Of a DNA stretch of 64,000 nucleotides, positions 12,536 to 23,609 are shown in pieces. Made by a program: the position numbers and the translations under genes. The stretch lies in assembly GCF_029784165.1 (NCBI RefSeq), contig NC_073695.1:247937589-248001588 (forward strand). Direction: 5' to 3'. Source of the stretch: Wyeomyia smithii (taxonomy: Eukaryota > Arthropoda > Insecta > Diptera > Culicidae). The stretch's first letter is position 1. Each line of letters starts with the position of its first letter. The notes under the pieces are model-generated. The model did no database searches. It was not told the origin of the DNA and worked only from the letters and a program-made list of their open reading frames with translations.

Positions 12536-12815
12536 ACTGATGACTGCTATGAGACGACACAGGCTATTATATAGCCCAAAGCAAAAATCCATCCGCGAGC
12601 AAACAAGAAGCGAGCTTGTGATTGGTTGAATGTGCACGACTTTTAACACAACTTTTAACTAGTTTAGTATCGAAAACATATTTAAATTATTATATGACAA
12701 TTGGTTGAATTGGTATTGGTTGAAAGCTGTGAGACTGTTTACAAAGTCAGATCGGTTGTATCCGTTAGTGTCGACTGTGCTTGTGAAGAGAGGTGGTGAT
12801 TGGTTGCTCGGTATG
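12536..12815 (-). promoter_or_regulatory. Candidate TATA/Inr/CCAAT promoter on the minus strand
   Basis: Reading the minus strand: CCAAT cores occur around 12797, 12690-12720 and 12621-12625. A TATATAAT box lies at 12073+500 (12573-12566). TCAGTT, a standard arthropod initiator, has its A at 12538, 35 bases after the first T of the TATA box; an alternative TCATC lies 3 bases upstream. The CCAAT core at 12621 sits about 85 bases before this start. The architecture resembles that of replication-dependent histone genes, but no histone reading frame follows: downstream (12330-12520) is CAG/CGG-rich with stops in all frames. Motifs are seen; activity is inferred. Confidence 0.4.
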
Positions 12816-12829
12816 ATTTAGACAATCGA

Positions 12830-15050
12830 TGTGATTTATCAATTTTTCAATAGTGTATCTCGAACAATAGGTTATTTTTGTTACATAAATTCAACCGTAA
12901 AAGAATTTCTGATCGATTGATGCCAAAACCTCGAAATTCTGAAAAGAAATGACTGATATATAAGCGCTCAAAACCTGACCACTTTTCCCTGGTTTTCCCC
13001 GGTTGAATTACTAGATTTTCAAATTCAGGTGCCTAACTTCGATATAGACGTTAGTCCAACGTCAAAAAATTGCTGAGCGACTTGTCGCATACTACGATGG
13101 ATGTGGGAGAGTTGTAGGTAAAATGAACAAGGATGGTAAAATGGACACCTGCTTAAATCTCGACTGTTACGTAAAAAAATGGTACAAACTTCATTGGTAG
13201 CACTATAGGCTGTTTGAAACGAACTATGCGGCATGAAACAGTCAAACAACGAAATTAATAAACTAAAACAAAAGACACGTGCACATTCGTGGTGGTGATT
13301 TTAATTTTGGCTTAACAGAAATAACCTTTTTTAGTGCAAAACAGTTTTTTGTAAAAACCCTTACAAATATCAGCAATCAGCCTGTCCACCACCAGAAATC
13401 AATGAAGGTTGGTAATTTTTGACGTAGGACTACGTCTAACCGCACTATACCGAGATACATTCCGCGAAAACTAAAACCAAGATGTAACGGCGGAATGAAA
13501 GATTTCAGACGGTTATACTGATGTAACCACATGATGGACCACAATAATCGATATGTCGTTGGATTGATAAAATGATGGTCAATTTTGTGATTCTTCAATT
13601 TTCATTATCACTTCATTGTTAAACATTGAAAATTGAATAAAAGTTTCAAGGTCGAATTTTCACCAACAATGCACCAATCATATGCGAGCACGCCTAGCAC
13701 AGACTTCATGAATAGACACCAACTGCCTGCAGTGATATCCTGTATAGCAGTGGCAAAAAAAAATTTGACAGAATCTCCCCGTCCCAATAGGTCAACTAAT
13801 GTTAGCTTCCATCAGCCTAGACTAAATTGATGTCTTGAAGGTAAAGCTTTTTCGGAAAGTTCGTAACCACCTCCACTATTAGACAGTTTTACGTTCTGCT
13901 GTTAACAAATATGTTAATGTTAATAAAACTGATGTCTTGAAGGAGAATATGATGGCACAGGCAACAGTACTGCACCAAGTAATGTATGAACAGAGCGCTG
14001 GTTACTCGTCGTCTATCAGTACAGGAAAACTTGATATTCATTTTTGTGCAGTCAAGCCAAGTGAAAACTACATCGCCACTGTTGACGCACAGTGGGGCGT
14101 GGAACACAATCGAATTGCCGTTTGAATTGTCTTCTTCTTCTTGTTTCGTATAGCAGCAAATATCAGAATTCAATATGATTTTTCGGATGTCGCAAAATAG
14201 GCTGCGCCGCCGGGGACAACGAAATGCGTTGTTTATTTTTGAACTCTACACTCTGCCTTTTTTTAGATTTATTTAAGTAACTAAATATAAGGTATTTAAA
14301 AGACAATAGAAAACCAAAATGCACCGTACAGATCTTTGAATATGTAGTTAAACGAGCTGTACTGATGATTATATTTACTAGCTAAATGAATTTAGTCCAA
14401 TACGACAATACTAGTTGCATCACGCGGTGGCGGTTTAGAGAAAAACCAAATTTATTTCATCTTGATATTAGAGTTCCGACGTTAGTGTTTGTATTTTTCA
14501 ATTGAAATTTTTTTGAATTAGCATTTGCAAGAAAATATTACTTTCCATAACCTTACTTGTAATTGAACAACGCTATGCAAACATTAATTGCTGAGGCTAA
14601 TGTTGTGCATCACTCTAGCCCAGTTTATTTTCGAAGATAACGGACATTTAACTTTCAAATATGGTATCTTCGTTGTTCTTTGGTATCTTGAAACTGATCA
14701 AATTTTTTTCTGATTGATTCTGTATACTGATAAAATGTTTAAATTGACCTGAATTGAATGTTAACATGTTCATAAAATTCTATGTCAATTTCAAATTTTC
14801 TGTGAATATACATTTTCTACTAAAACTGTATTTCGTTATCGATATTTTTTCCACGAGCTTGTAATTACAGGAAAAAAATTTATGTGACATCTTTGCCGCT
14901 TTGTGATCGGTGAGTGAGCCAACTTCAACAAGACAAATAGATATAGAAGGAAGTTTAATTTCTACTAAATCGTACTCAATTAAATATTTTATAGAAGGTT
15001 GCCTTTTCGCGCATTAAAGAAAATTCGCTGTATTAGAATGAAAGGTATTC
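12830..15050. other. Unassigned spacer with dispersed-repeat blocks
   Basis: Contains a GACGTAGGACTACGTC palindrome-like block at about 13419-13436, which recurs elsewhere in the window, and GGTAAAATGGACA-like words near 13136. GATGTCTTGAAGG occurs twice, at 13829 and 13931. Open frames up to 94 codons are unassignable. Confidence 0.4.
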
Positions 15051-15052
15051 AT

Positions 15053-15246
15053 CAATGGTCCAGAAACCAAATTTAGGGGAAAATCAAGTATCTAACTTTT
15101 TTATTTTTGTAGATAGAAAACCTTGTTTTACAATTTTATAGCTCCAATAATTTTAAGTAACTTTGTAAAATAAAGTTTTTTTTCCAAAACATTGTTATAG
15201 AGCTCTTGACCCAAATTTTCTCCTAAATTTGGTTTCTGGACCATTG
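15053..15246. mobile_element. 194-bp fold-back MITE
   Basis: Arms 15053-15084 and 15215-15246 are inverted copies of CAATGGTCCAGAAACCAAAT, continuing to 32 bp with one or two mismatches. Matching ATTCA flanks extend the similarity outside. No coding capacity; a 107-codon frame crossing it is chance. Confidence 0.75.
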
Positions 15247-15316
15247 TGAATGTTAAAGAGAATATTTTTTCTTCTAAGATAGAGTGCTGCAAAGAAATAA
15301 TCAAAATACAGACCCC

Positions 15317-15365
15317 GTTCGATTTTGGCAACACCTCAGAATTTTTTCTGTTGCCAAAATCGAAC
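15317..15365. repeat. Perfect 16-bp hairpin
   Basis: GTTCGATTTTGGCAAC at 15317-15332 and its exact complement at 15350-15365, with a 17-base loop. It lies 70 bases from the MITE at 15053-15246 and may be another small element's core. Confidence 0.7.
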
Positions 15366-15654
15366 CATGCCAATAATGAACGGTTTTTTTCATGACTTTT
15401 TTGACTTTTTAAATGGTCAAAGACGACCTTAACAGTAGAAATGGCCACCAATGAACTAGTTTTAGTTCCAAGTCGTTTGAGGTGTCGCTTGATGAATTTG
15501 GGCTGACGACCTAGATACTTGATATTACCACCGGAACCAAAACACCTTCCTTTTGGAAGATGTTGAGCTTAAATTGGTTAAAATAAATCAAGCAAACTAC
15601 AAAAGTAAAACGAGCTCAAATCAAACATAGCTTCAAAATAAAATTATAAAATTA

Positions 15655-15710
15655 TTGTAGTCCTACGTCAACTATGCGGTGGTGTCTTGGTTACCACCCT
15701 CCTACTATTT
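15655..15710 (+). repeat. Dispersed block with GTAGTCCTACGTCA
   Basis: The order GTAGTCCTACGTCA, ATGCGGT, GTGTCTTGGTTACCACCC and CCTCCTAC is repeated in inverted orientation at 10995-11040. Related GTAGTCC-ACGTC words occur at 13419, 30084, 51501 and 52710. It is likely the terminal part of a dispersed element of unknown class. Confidence 0.55.
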
Positions 15711-16308
15711 TTTTTAATGATTTTCTCGATATATTTAAGTATTTTAAATAACACGTACTGTGCGGGTAAAATGGACAATCCATAGTGGTGATAGCAAAAT
15801 TGTGCGAATTCCACTTTAAAATTCTAGATGCGTTGTGTGAATCGGAAAAACGCAAAAATAAACCTGGCCGCGGCTAAGCGTGCTGTTGAATGCGGAACGT
15901 CCGTAAATCAAGCTTCTACCATCTTCAAGTTTCTTGCGGATACGGTCAGATATTGTTATTGATTCTACGACAAACGGTGAACATTAAGCTGTTGGTAAAT
16001 GCATAACTGTATCACATGTTATGAAACAAACTTCGAAAAATACTATATTTGAAAGCTTTTTTTGTGTTAACCATTATTGACTCAGTTAATGTGCGCGATC
16101 GACTCATGGTTTTAATCTACTGTAAAAAAATGGAATTCCGTAACGCTTGATCTTATTGATATTATTCACTCAGTCTCTGAGGTGTACAGTAATCATCATC
16201 ATTTTGAATCGTTCTGAATCAAAAATAATTAGCGGTGACATGTAGGTTTTTTAACATGCAAATATTCGCTGATGTTCAGGAAAGACATTCTAGAAAAAAT
16301 AATAGGTA

Positions 16309-16412
16309 GGGTATTGAACGTCTTCGTCAGTGGTTTTCTTCGGCCCCCTTTTGCATAAGATTACTGCAGAAAAACTGCCGAAGAAAACTACTGACGAAGA
16401 CGTTCGATACCC
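16309..16412. mobile_element. 104-bp MITE inserted in a satellite monomer
   Basis: GGGTATTGAACGTCTTCGTC at the left and its complement (one mismatch) at the right. The arms extend to about 37 bp with two mismatches around a short loop. TA at 16307-16308 and 16413-16414 is the target duplication: neighbouring monomers have the uninterrupted AGGTATCTAATTACT site. Confidence 0.9.
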
Positions 16413-17563
16413 TATCTAATTACTAAAACTTGAGATATAATTCCCAAAACTACGTAAAACATGCAAAATTATGACTATTTATACTTAATTCGTCTCCAAA
16501 TCAAAATTTAAAGCGATGACATGTGATTCTTTTTTCATTGAAATGTTTGTTAACGTTCAGGAAAGACATTTGAGAAAAAATAATAGGTATCTAATTACTA
16601 AAACTTGAGATATTGTTCACGAAGCTGTGTAAAACATGCAAAATTATGACTTTCTGTGCTAAATTTGCCTCTAAATCAAAATTTAAAGCGATGACATATG
16701 ATTCTTTTTCTAATAAAATGTTGGTTAATGTTCAGGAAAAACATTTGAGGAAAAATAATTAGTATCTGATCACTAAAACTTGAGATATTATTCACAAAAC
16801 TACGTAAAACATGCAAAATTATGACTTTTTATACTTAATTCGTTTCCAGATCAAAATTCAAAGCGATGACATGCGATTCTTTTTTCATTAAAATGTTCGT
16901 TGATGTAGAAAGACATTTGAGAAAAAATAACAGGTATCTGATTACTATAACTCGAGATATTATTCACAAAACTATGTGAAACATGTAAAATCATGACTAT
17001 TATGCTGAATTTGCCTCTAAATCAAAACTCGAAGTAGTGATCTGTGATTTTTACTATAATAAAATGTTCGTTGTGTTTAGGAAAGATATTTGAGGGAAAA
17101 ATAATAGGTATCTGATTATTTGAAATTTAAATATTTTCCACAAAACCACATGAAAAATGCAAAACCATAATTTTTTAGGCCCAATTTGTCGCTAAATCAG
17201 AATTCAAAGCGATGACACGTGATTTTGTCAATGATATGTTCGTTGATATTCAGAAATGACATTCGAGATAAAAAAATAGTTATCTGATAACTGAAAATAG
17301 AGATATTATTCACAAAACTAAGTGAAACATGCAATATCATGAATATTTTGGCTCAATTTGTCTCTAAATCTTAACTCAAAGCTATGATATATGATTTTTT
17401 CCATTAAAATGGTTGTTTATGTTCTGGAAAGACTTTTGAGTAAAAATAACAGATTTTTGATTACTGAAAATTGAGATATTATTCACAACACTGCGTTAAA
17501 CAAGCAATATCATGAATATTTGAACTCAATTTGCTAAATCGAAATTCAAAGCTATGATATGTA

Positions 17564-17847
17564 CACTAAAGTCGCTTTTTACGCTGGGGATACGTGCCGC
17601 GTAAAAAAAAAACCGCGTAAATTCCGGAATCCGCAAAAAAAAACGCGTAAATTCTAGAATCCGCGTAAAAAAAACCTGCAGAATTACCAGCAATCCGAGT
17701 GAAGAAAAATCGAAATCAGCGCAAAAAATATTTCGCGTAAACTCCGGAATCCCCGTAAAAAAACCGCGTAGATTCCGGAATCCGCGTAAAAAAGCCACGT
17801 AAAAAATACCCGCGTGAAAAAAAACCGCGTAAAAGGCGATTTTAATG
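17564..17847 (-). mobile_element. 284-bp TACGCG-palindrome MITE in the satellite
   Basis: Ends CACTAAAGTCGCTTTTTACG and, on the other strand, CATTAAAATCGCCTTTTACG, flanked by TA at 17562-17563 and 17848-17849. The monomer resumes directly after the right TA. The body is repeated GCGTAAATTCCGGAATCCGC palindromes separated by A-runs. A second, truncated copy lies at 608-815. The 111-codon frame across it is a repeat translation. Confidence 0.85.
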
Positions 17848-18529
17848 TAATTGTTCTTCATTGAAATGTTTGTTAATAGGTATTGAAATGTTTGGTAATG
17901 GGTATCTTATTGCTGAAAGTTGATGATGAATGATGAATGTTTTTCTGCATACAGAAAAACACATTAAAATACTCTTTTTAAAACTTATATATATATATTC
18001 TACATATAATAGGACATGCAAAATTTTGACTCAATTCGCCGGTTTTTTTTTTTTTCAATAAAATGTTCATTGTTCCTTCAACATCTGCAAATATTTTCTT
18101 GCAGAAGAATTTATGTTTTAATTTGGTGCGAGTCGAGCAGAAAAAAATTACATTTCTGATGTTTTAGTAGTTTTGTGAATAGTAACACATTACGGTATTC
18201 GATTAACTTTCTTATTTTTACCTAAACTAGATCTTGGGACATTTGGCTGGAGGAAAGGCCGCATTTCATTGGTTTAATCTTTTTTTTTCTGCATAGTTAT
18301 GTGGATTAAAACGTTAACTTTTTCTCAGACGTGTTCCTTGGGTACCAACAAATATTTTCGTTACAAAAATTCACATGTCATCTCTTTAGATATTATTATA
18401 GAGGAGAACTAAGCATAAATGGTCACGCTAAGTTCTTCTTACTTTGGCTTCTTTCTTCTAAAAGTTACATAAAAAGAGGGTTTACTGTGAACGATTGACG
18501 AATATCCGGTTATCACCCGAGTGTGGTAT

Positions 18530-18740
18530 ATTCGGAACTGGGATTACCCCACATAACATTTTCCAAAATAACGACTTCTGGTTTCAGGAAAATAATCTAA
18601 AGTGGTATTTGGCCAATACTTCCGAAACTTTCAAACTCCATACGTCATTTTGAAATCCGAAATGGCGACTTCCAGTTTCTGTAAAACATCCCCAAATCAC
18701 AAAATGCAATCCAATATGGGTATTTCCGTTTTGTGCGTTC
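18530..18740 (-). repeat. Eroded unit(s) of the 126-bp family
   Basis: Contains ACGACTTCTGGTTTCAGG, CATTTTGAAATCCGAAATGG and CCAATATGGGTATTTCCG blocks, collinear with the 23.9-24.3 kb array. Confidence 0.65.
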
Positions 18741-19029
18741 TCAGAATGTTAAAATACTTAAAGTGATGTTGGACGTATAAAATGTGAAATATTTTTGAAG
18801 TGAGTTGTGCAAATAATGCAATGAATTATAAAAAATGATTCCTAATTTTGAAACTTTTGATCCCGAGCATCGCCGGGAACGTTCAACTAGTGTTTAATTA
18901 AGGAGAAAACTGAGAAAGAGCTTGGGGTGTCCATTTTATCACCCCTTGTTGTAGAAACAGTGAAAAAAAATCGCTGTTTCTAAAACGAAACGGCGTTATT
19001 AACATAACCTCAGTTAATAAACCTATTAC

Positions 19030-19145
19030 CACAAATTGTCCTGTACACTTAACGGTTGGCTGCGAAGTCTGTGTATGGTAAACAGAAGGTCAAGTTCCAA
19101 ATCTGAATGTAGCACCAAGGCTTTGCTTTGCTTTGCTTTGCTATG
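19030..19145 (+). mobile_element. SINE 3' fragment with (CTTTG)n tail
   Basis: Carries ATTGTCCTGTACACTTAACG, GGCTGCGAAGTCTGTGTAT and GTAGCACCAAGGCTTTGC, then three more CTTTG units. It matches the 3' half of the SINE copies at 39733-39944 and 61959-62164. The tRNA-derived head is missing, as expected of 5' truncation. Confidence 0.8.
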
Positions 19146-19268
19146 TACAGATCAGATAGTTGATATTCGTACTGAAAAATGTACTCTCTGTCGCATACGT
19201 CAGTCTGCGAGATTACGGCAGTATGGCGGTATGCTTATTTACTCACAGATCCAAACAGTGGTCATAAG

Positions 19269-20057
19269 CAGAGATGCCAGATATACAGACAAATCTGTAT
19301 TATACAGACTTTCTGTGTTGCGATACAGACACGCATAAGCCTACAGATTTTATACAGACATTTAGTATAATACAGATATTACACAGATATCTGATATTCT
19401 ACATAATGGTTTTACCAGTATACACAAAAAAACGAACACAAAAACCAAAAGTCACTGTAGCCGTTGCTGGAAAAAGTGAACTAGGAACTGAACACTTTGC
19501 TGAACATATTAATCTTGGTTTTTGAGAGTGAAATCATGACAACGGGAATCGAGTCAGGCTATCGGGGTTTTTATCGGCCCCGTGGGCACTAATCTGCCTG
19601 TTTCGCCCCCAGTAACAAACAGCTGATTGTCTCGATCGATTGCCATGCAGGATATATTGGTGAAAAGACCGTTTGTGCTATTCGGAGCAATATTCAACGT
19701 TGAAGAATTGCTTAAAATGTCCCAAACCTTGAAGGTACTATTTTTATAACCGCGAGACTTCTGCCATCATGTATCAGTTAAGCTACATTACGACGACCGA
19801 CGATTTTTATCACGGGAAAGACTCTTACTTCTATGTGTTACTTAGATTTAAAAGATAAATTAGTTATCGATTAATCGACCAACTATGATAGACTCGAAAA
19901 AGAACAATCAAAACAAGCAATAAAACAAAACAATCTGACAGGTCGACAAATAATTAGGTATCAATGTATCGGTAACTTTTTTTCGCAGCGGTATACAGAC
20001 TTATACGGACATTTTTATGGATTATACAGACTTGCCAAAAAAAGTCTGGCATCTCTG
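19269..20057. mobile_element. hAT-type non-autonomous element, 789 bp
   Basis: Perfect 13-bp terminal inverted repeats (CAGAGATGCCAGA...TCTGGCATCTCTG) and a perfect 8-bp target duplication GTCATAAG at 19261-19268 and 20058-20065. The subterminal parts are crowded with ATACAGAC/GTCTGTAT words in both orientations. No transposase frame; the 83-codon frame inside is unassignable. An 8-bp duplication with a CAGAGATG-type end is the hAT signature. Confidence 0.9.
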
Positions 20058-20199
20058 GTCATAAGGCAATCCACGGGTGACGTTTCAATGCTTGTACGTT
20101 TGTTATTGTTGCTGTTTTTCAAGCTGCAAAACCAAAACACGACCAAAACCGAAATCTTTTAATGTCGGCAATAATATCAAAAGTGATTTGTTATTGTTG

Positions 20200-20400
20200 T
20201 ATTTGGAGCAAGCGCACCGGTGAGTTGCCATTTGAGTTGCTATTTTCACAACGCTGGCCGTTGCTATTTTGGATAGCAACCGATTTTCGCACCGGTCGTT
20301 GCTAATGGGGATTACCAATTCCACTATTTCTTTTTCACACCGGCAGTTGCCAATTTCTGAAGACCGTCACTAGCCAGCGTTGGCAAAATGTTTGTTTGTG
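20200..20400. repeat. GTTGCYA-rich block, left member of an inverted pair
   Basis: Repeated GTTGCCA/GTTGCTA/TAGCAAC words with two GCACCGGT-like sites. A similar block in the opposite sense lies at about 22700-22850. The pair could be the ends of one 2.6-kb element later hit by others, but no precise termini were found. Confidence 0.4.
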
Positions 20401-20677
20401 ATGTATTTCGCATATTTTTTGCGGATCTAGTAATAACCAACTTATCCGTCAGTCAATCGTTTCCGGATCTACGACTTTCTACTTCATAAAATGTTCCCTC
20501 CATTTCACATAACTTTGTTTTAACTTTGTTTCCGTTCTCCCAAGTTATCGATAGCATAATTCTTTTGCAGATTTTTTTACTAGTGCGTACATAAATTTTT
20601 TCATCCTTATATGTTTATTTAAAGTAATTCCGTAAAACTGGGCACGTCCCGCAACGTTGGCTTAAATGACTATTCTA

Positions 20678-21645
20678 CACGCTCATTATTTGTTACTCTA
20701 AAGTGAGTTAGATATGACCCATTTTTGAAAAAAGTGGAGGTACCCTAATTTGAGTACTTTTACGGTTACTCACTTCTGAGTAAGGGCGTCATACGTCAAA
20801 AACTGAGTAGAATCTACTCTGTTTATGCAAACCAGGAATTAACGAAAATGAGTACAAGTTACCCAGTTTGCCTAAATTTGGAAATTTGATGATTTCTGGT
20901 TTTTGTAAATCTGACTCAATAAATAAAATAAATTCAGAGCAATCAAAATCATAGATTTATTTTTCATCGAAACATTATAAAAGTTTTAAATCATTCACGT
21001 GCCTTTATATAATGCGGCAACCAACCGGTTCACAGTTGCCCGTGAACTGTGGCTCATGTTTTTGTACAGTACGCACAGCAGAAAATCCGTCATCATCCGT
21101 CACCAAACACTGCGAAGGATTTAAATTGTATCGATTGCATGTATTGGGCACTGTACATCGATACAAATGTTTCCGTTCATTATCACGAATAAAAGCCCGA
21201 CTTAATACGGCATCGCAGGACACACAACATGCGGTTGTTCATTTTGAAGAGATGTTTTTTGTGTTTTCAAATCGTCTGCAATAATGATGTTGGGCTGAAA
21301 TTTTAATGGAATATTGTTACATGTTGTTTGTCATGTAATTGATTAGGAAATTATTGATTTGATGAAAGATCAAAACTTACTGCTAGCAAACGAATAAAAA
21401 GCGACACCAATTGTTCTTCGGAAACAGATAATATCGCTGTTGAAAACTTTTGACATATACATATATTCAGGGGTGAGTAAAGATCATGGATAATAACTCA
21501 AAACTGAGTAAACATGGTAATTATGAAAATTTGGGTAAATGTTACTCAATCATCCAGTACCCGATAACTCACTTTTTGACATTTTGCATAAGAATACCAA
21601 ACTGAGTAGATCCTAATCAGATTAGAGTTAAAATAAAGCAGCGTG
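20678..21645. mobile_element. 968-bp TA-flanked MITE with GAGTA-rich ends
   Basis: Ends CACGCTCATTATTTGTTACT and, on the other strand, CACGCTGCTTTATTTTAACT, each with TA outside (20676-20677 and 21646-21647). Both subterminal regions are dense in GAGTA/TACTC words, a common binding-site-like layout. No conserved coding frame inside. Confidence 0.75.
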
Positions 21646-21795
21646 TACTGAAAGCTGGCGAACTGTCATTAGTTGTATTCTGTATTTCATGCTGTCTCGG
21701 TTCCCACAGTTTGCTATTATTATTTGAAAATTTGCCGCCAAAAAGAACTTAAATATAGAACGCGTAAATTGTTTTCGATTATTTGATTGATTCTA

Positions 21796-22042
21796 CTGCC
21801 GCGAATAGCATGCCAGTCCCACCTGCATTTTCAGCAAGCCGAGAAAAACGCGTTTTTATATGATTTTATAACATTGCTTTTTAAGAGATGGGACAATATG
21901 TTTGGATGTTTTCCAGCAGTTTTTCATAACAAAGTTCATGAGGTCATTGTTACGAAACTATGCATTGTTAGCTACCATTTACGCGTTATAACTCTATTTT
22001 ACCGAAAATGCAAATGGGACTGACTTGCTATGCGCGGCAGTC
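21796..22042. mobile_element. ~247-bp TA-flanked MITE
   Basis: Inverted ends share CTGCCGCG, ATAGCA, CAGTCCCA and TGCATTTTC over about 40 bp with a few mismatches. TA flanks at 21794-21795 and 22043-22044. Confidence 0.7.
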
Positions 22043-22044
22043 TA

Positions 22045-23600
22045 GTGATGAAGAAAGTGATTTCGCAAAACAAATTTCCTTATACGCGATTAGGTAAATG
22101 GTTTTTGGAAAAATTCGGGGCGACTCTCAGCCTAGTAAATACCCAAAAAAACCGCCATACGGAGGAAGGTGCCATCCAGCGTTTTAACAACGGTCTATAC
22201 CGATGACCATTCTCAACGCCGCATTCGAACGCATCTTAGGTTGTTTTTGAAGATTGAAACAGCGGTAAAGGAGGAAAATGGTTTTTTATACAACGACCGA
22301 ACGAAACGGGAAAATAGTTGGTAATACTCCCGAGCAGATTTGCTTAAACCTTCCAGGTTTATTGAATAATATTGGCCAATCTTGTGAGGATTTGAGCTTT
22401 CCGCATCGTGTAGGTTGCAGACCAAAATGCAAACCAAAATGGTCATCTCAATAAAAAACCTTACAAAATGTTTACCTGCCCGAAAAAACACCCTGTGCAA
22501 AATTTCAGCTCAATCGGAAATAAAATTGAGTAGTGGTTCATGCCGACACTTGCGTCCTACGACGTGTTTAACAAGCGAGGCGAAACACTTCGTCTTCCGA
22601 GGCCGACCAATTGAGTCCGCATTCAAAACAGTCATCATCTTCGTAATATTATTACGAACATTCACTATCGAGCACAAAAAAAAACAACAGTTTGACATTT
22701 CATCAAATAGCAACGATTCGGCTCGTTGCTATCGCGTTGCCAAATTTAATAACTCGCTACTACCCGAGGTGGGAATTGCTATTTCCCAAACCAACATAGC
22801 AACGCCCGGTGCGGTTGTCGCGTTATGGTGGGAGTTGCCAAACTAGCTTTAGAAACTTCAATTTAGCCACTGGTGGGCTTGCTCTTAGGATTGGCACCCG
22901 CAATACTAGAGCTACCGATCGGTTAACATTTGTTTTTTACGCTTCTGGATCCGGGTTGCATCCGCGTTGCGACCGATCGAACATACGTAAAGCTGTCATA
23001 AGTTGAAAACAGACTGAAATCAGCTGATCGCAACTATCTCGGGGATTGCCTCATTGCTAAAATGCACAGTTGTTCTAATTAAAAACAGCACTTTGAATAA
23101 ATTTACATGATCTGGCATTCATGTAGAGTAGGGAGGGGCAAAAGTACGCACGGGGTAAAAGAACGCATTGGCCTTTTCGAAACATCCGAGAAAAATAAAC
23201 TGGCAACATTGTACGAATTTGCAAAATTATAATGTCACTTTTCCACACATGTAAACACATTCGATTCCGTTTTAATGGTGTAAAATTATTGAGAAAGTTT
23301 AGTTTTGAGCTGTTTTGTTCTAATTTTCTTAGTTTTAGAATCTATGATTCACTTATTTGGAAACTACAGCAACTCGAAAACAACAGAGCCTTAAAAACTC
23401 TTGTATAATTGTGGTTTGTAGGGTGAATTGTTTTGTTGAAAATATTTTTGTGTTTGTCATAAAAATCAAATTAGTTGGAAAACTCATTGTGGGGCAAAAG
23501 TACGCACTAAGTTTCTCTAACTGTAGGGAAAACATGCGTTCATAACAATGTTTCTGTACAGAAATTACCCGAGAGTAACAAGGGATATAAAGAATGGTGG
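22045..23600. other. Unassigned spacer with short repeat blocks
   Basis: Holds the right-hand GTTGCYA block (22700-22850) and two same-orientation copies of GGGGCAAAAGTACGCAC (about 23132 and 23492). The overlapping frames of 95 and 143 codons at 22213-22846 lie on opposite strands and have no recognisable domain, so they are not called. Confidence 0.4.
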
Positions 23601-23609
23601 AAAAAGTTT

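Larger units (their letters stand above)
16205..17930 (+). repeat. Satellite-like array, ~174-bp monomer
   Basis: The GCGATGACATGTGATT-like landmark occurs at 16232, 16513, 16688, 16863, 17034, 17209, 17381 and 17551. Steps are 175, 175, 171, 175, 172 and 170 once the 104-bp insertion in the first unit is removed. Each monomer has TGAGATATTATTCACAAAAC, AAACATGCAAAATTATGACT and GGAAAGACATTTGAG blocks. Erosion grows toward the right, and remnants reach about 18080. AT-rich, non-coding. Confidence 0.85.

Noticed and set aside
17526..17861. 111-codon minus-strand frame
   Set aside because: Covers the inserted MITE and satellite; peptide is repeat-derived.
16205..17930. CRISPR-like array
   Set aside because: Monomers repeat over their whole length with no unique spacers, and the genome is a eukaryote's.
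22213..22846. 95- and 143-codon frames on opposite strands
   Set aside because: Mutually overlapping, no domain, and partly within GTTGC-word repeat.
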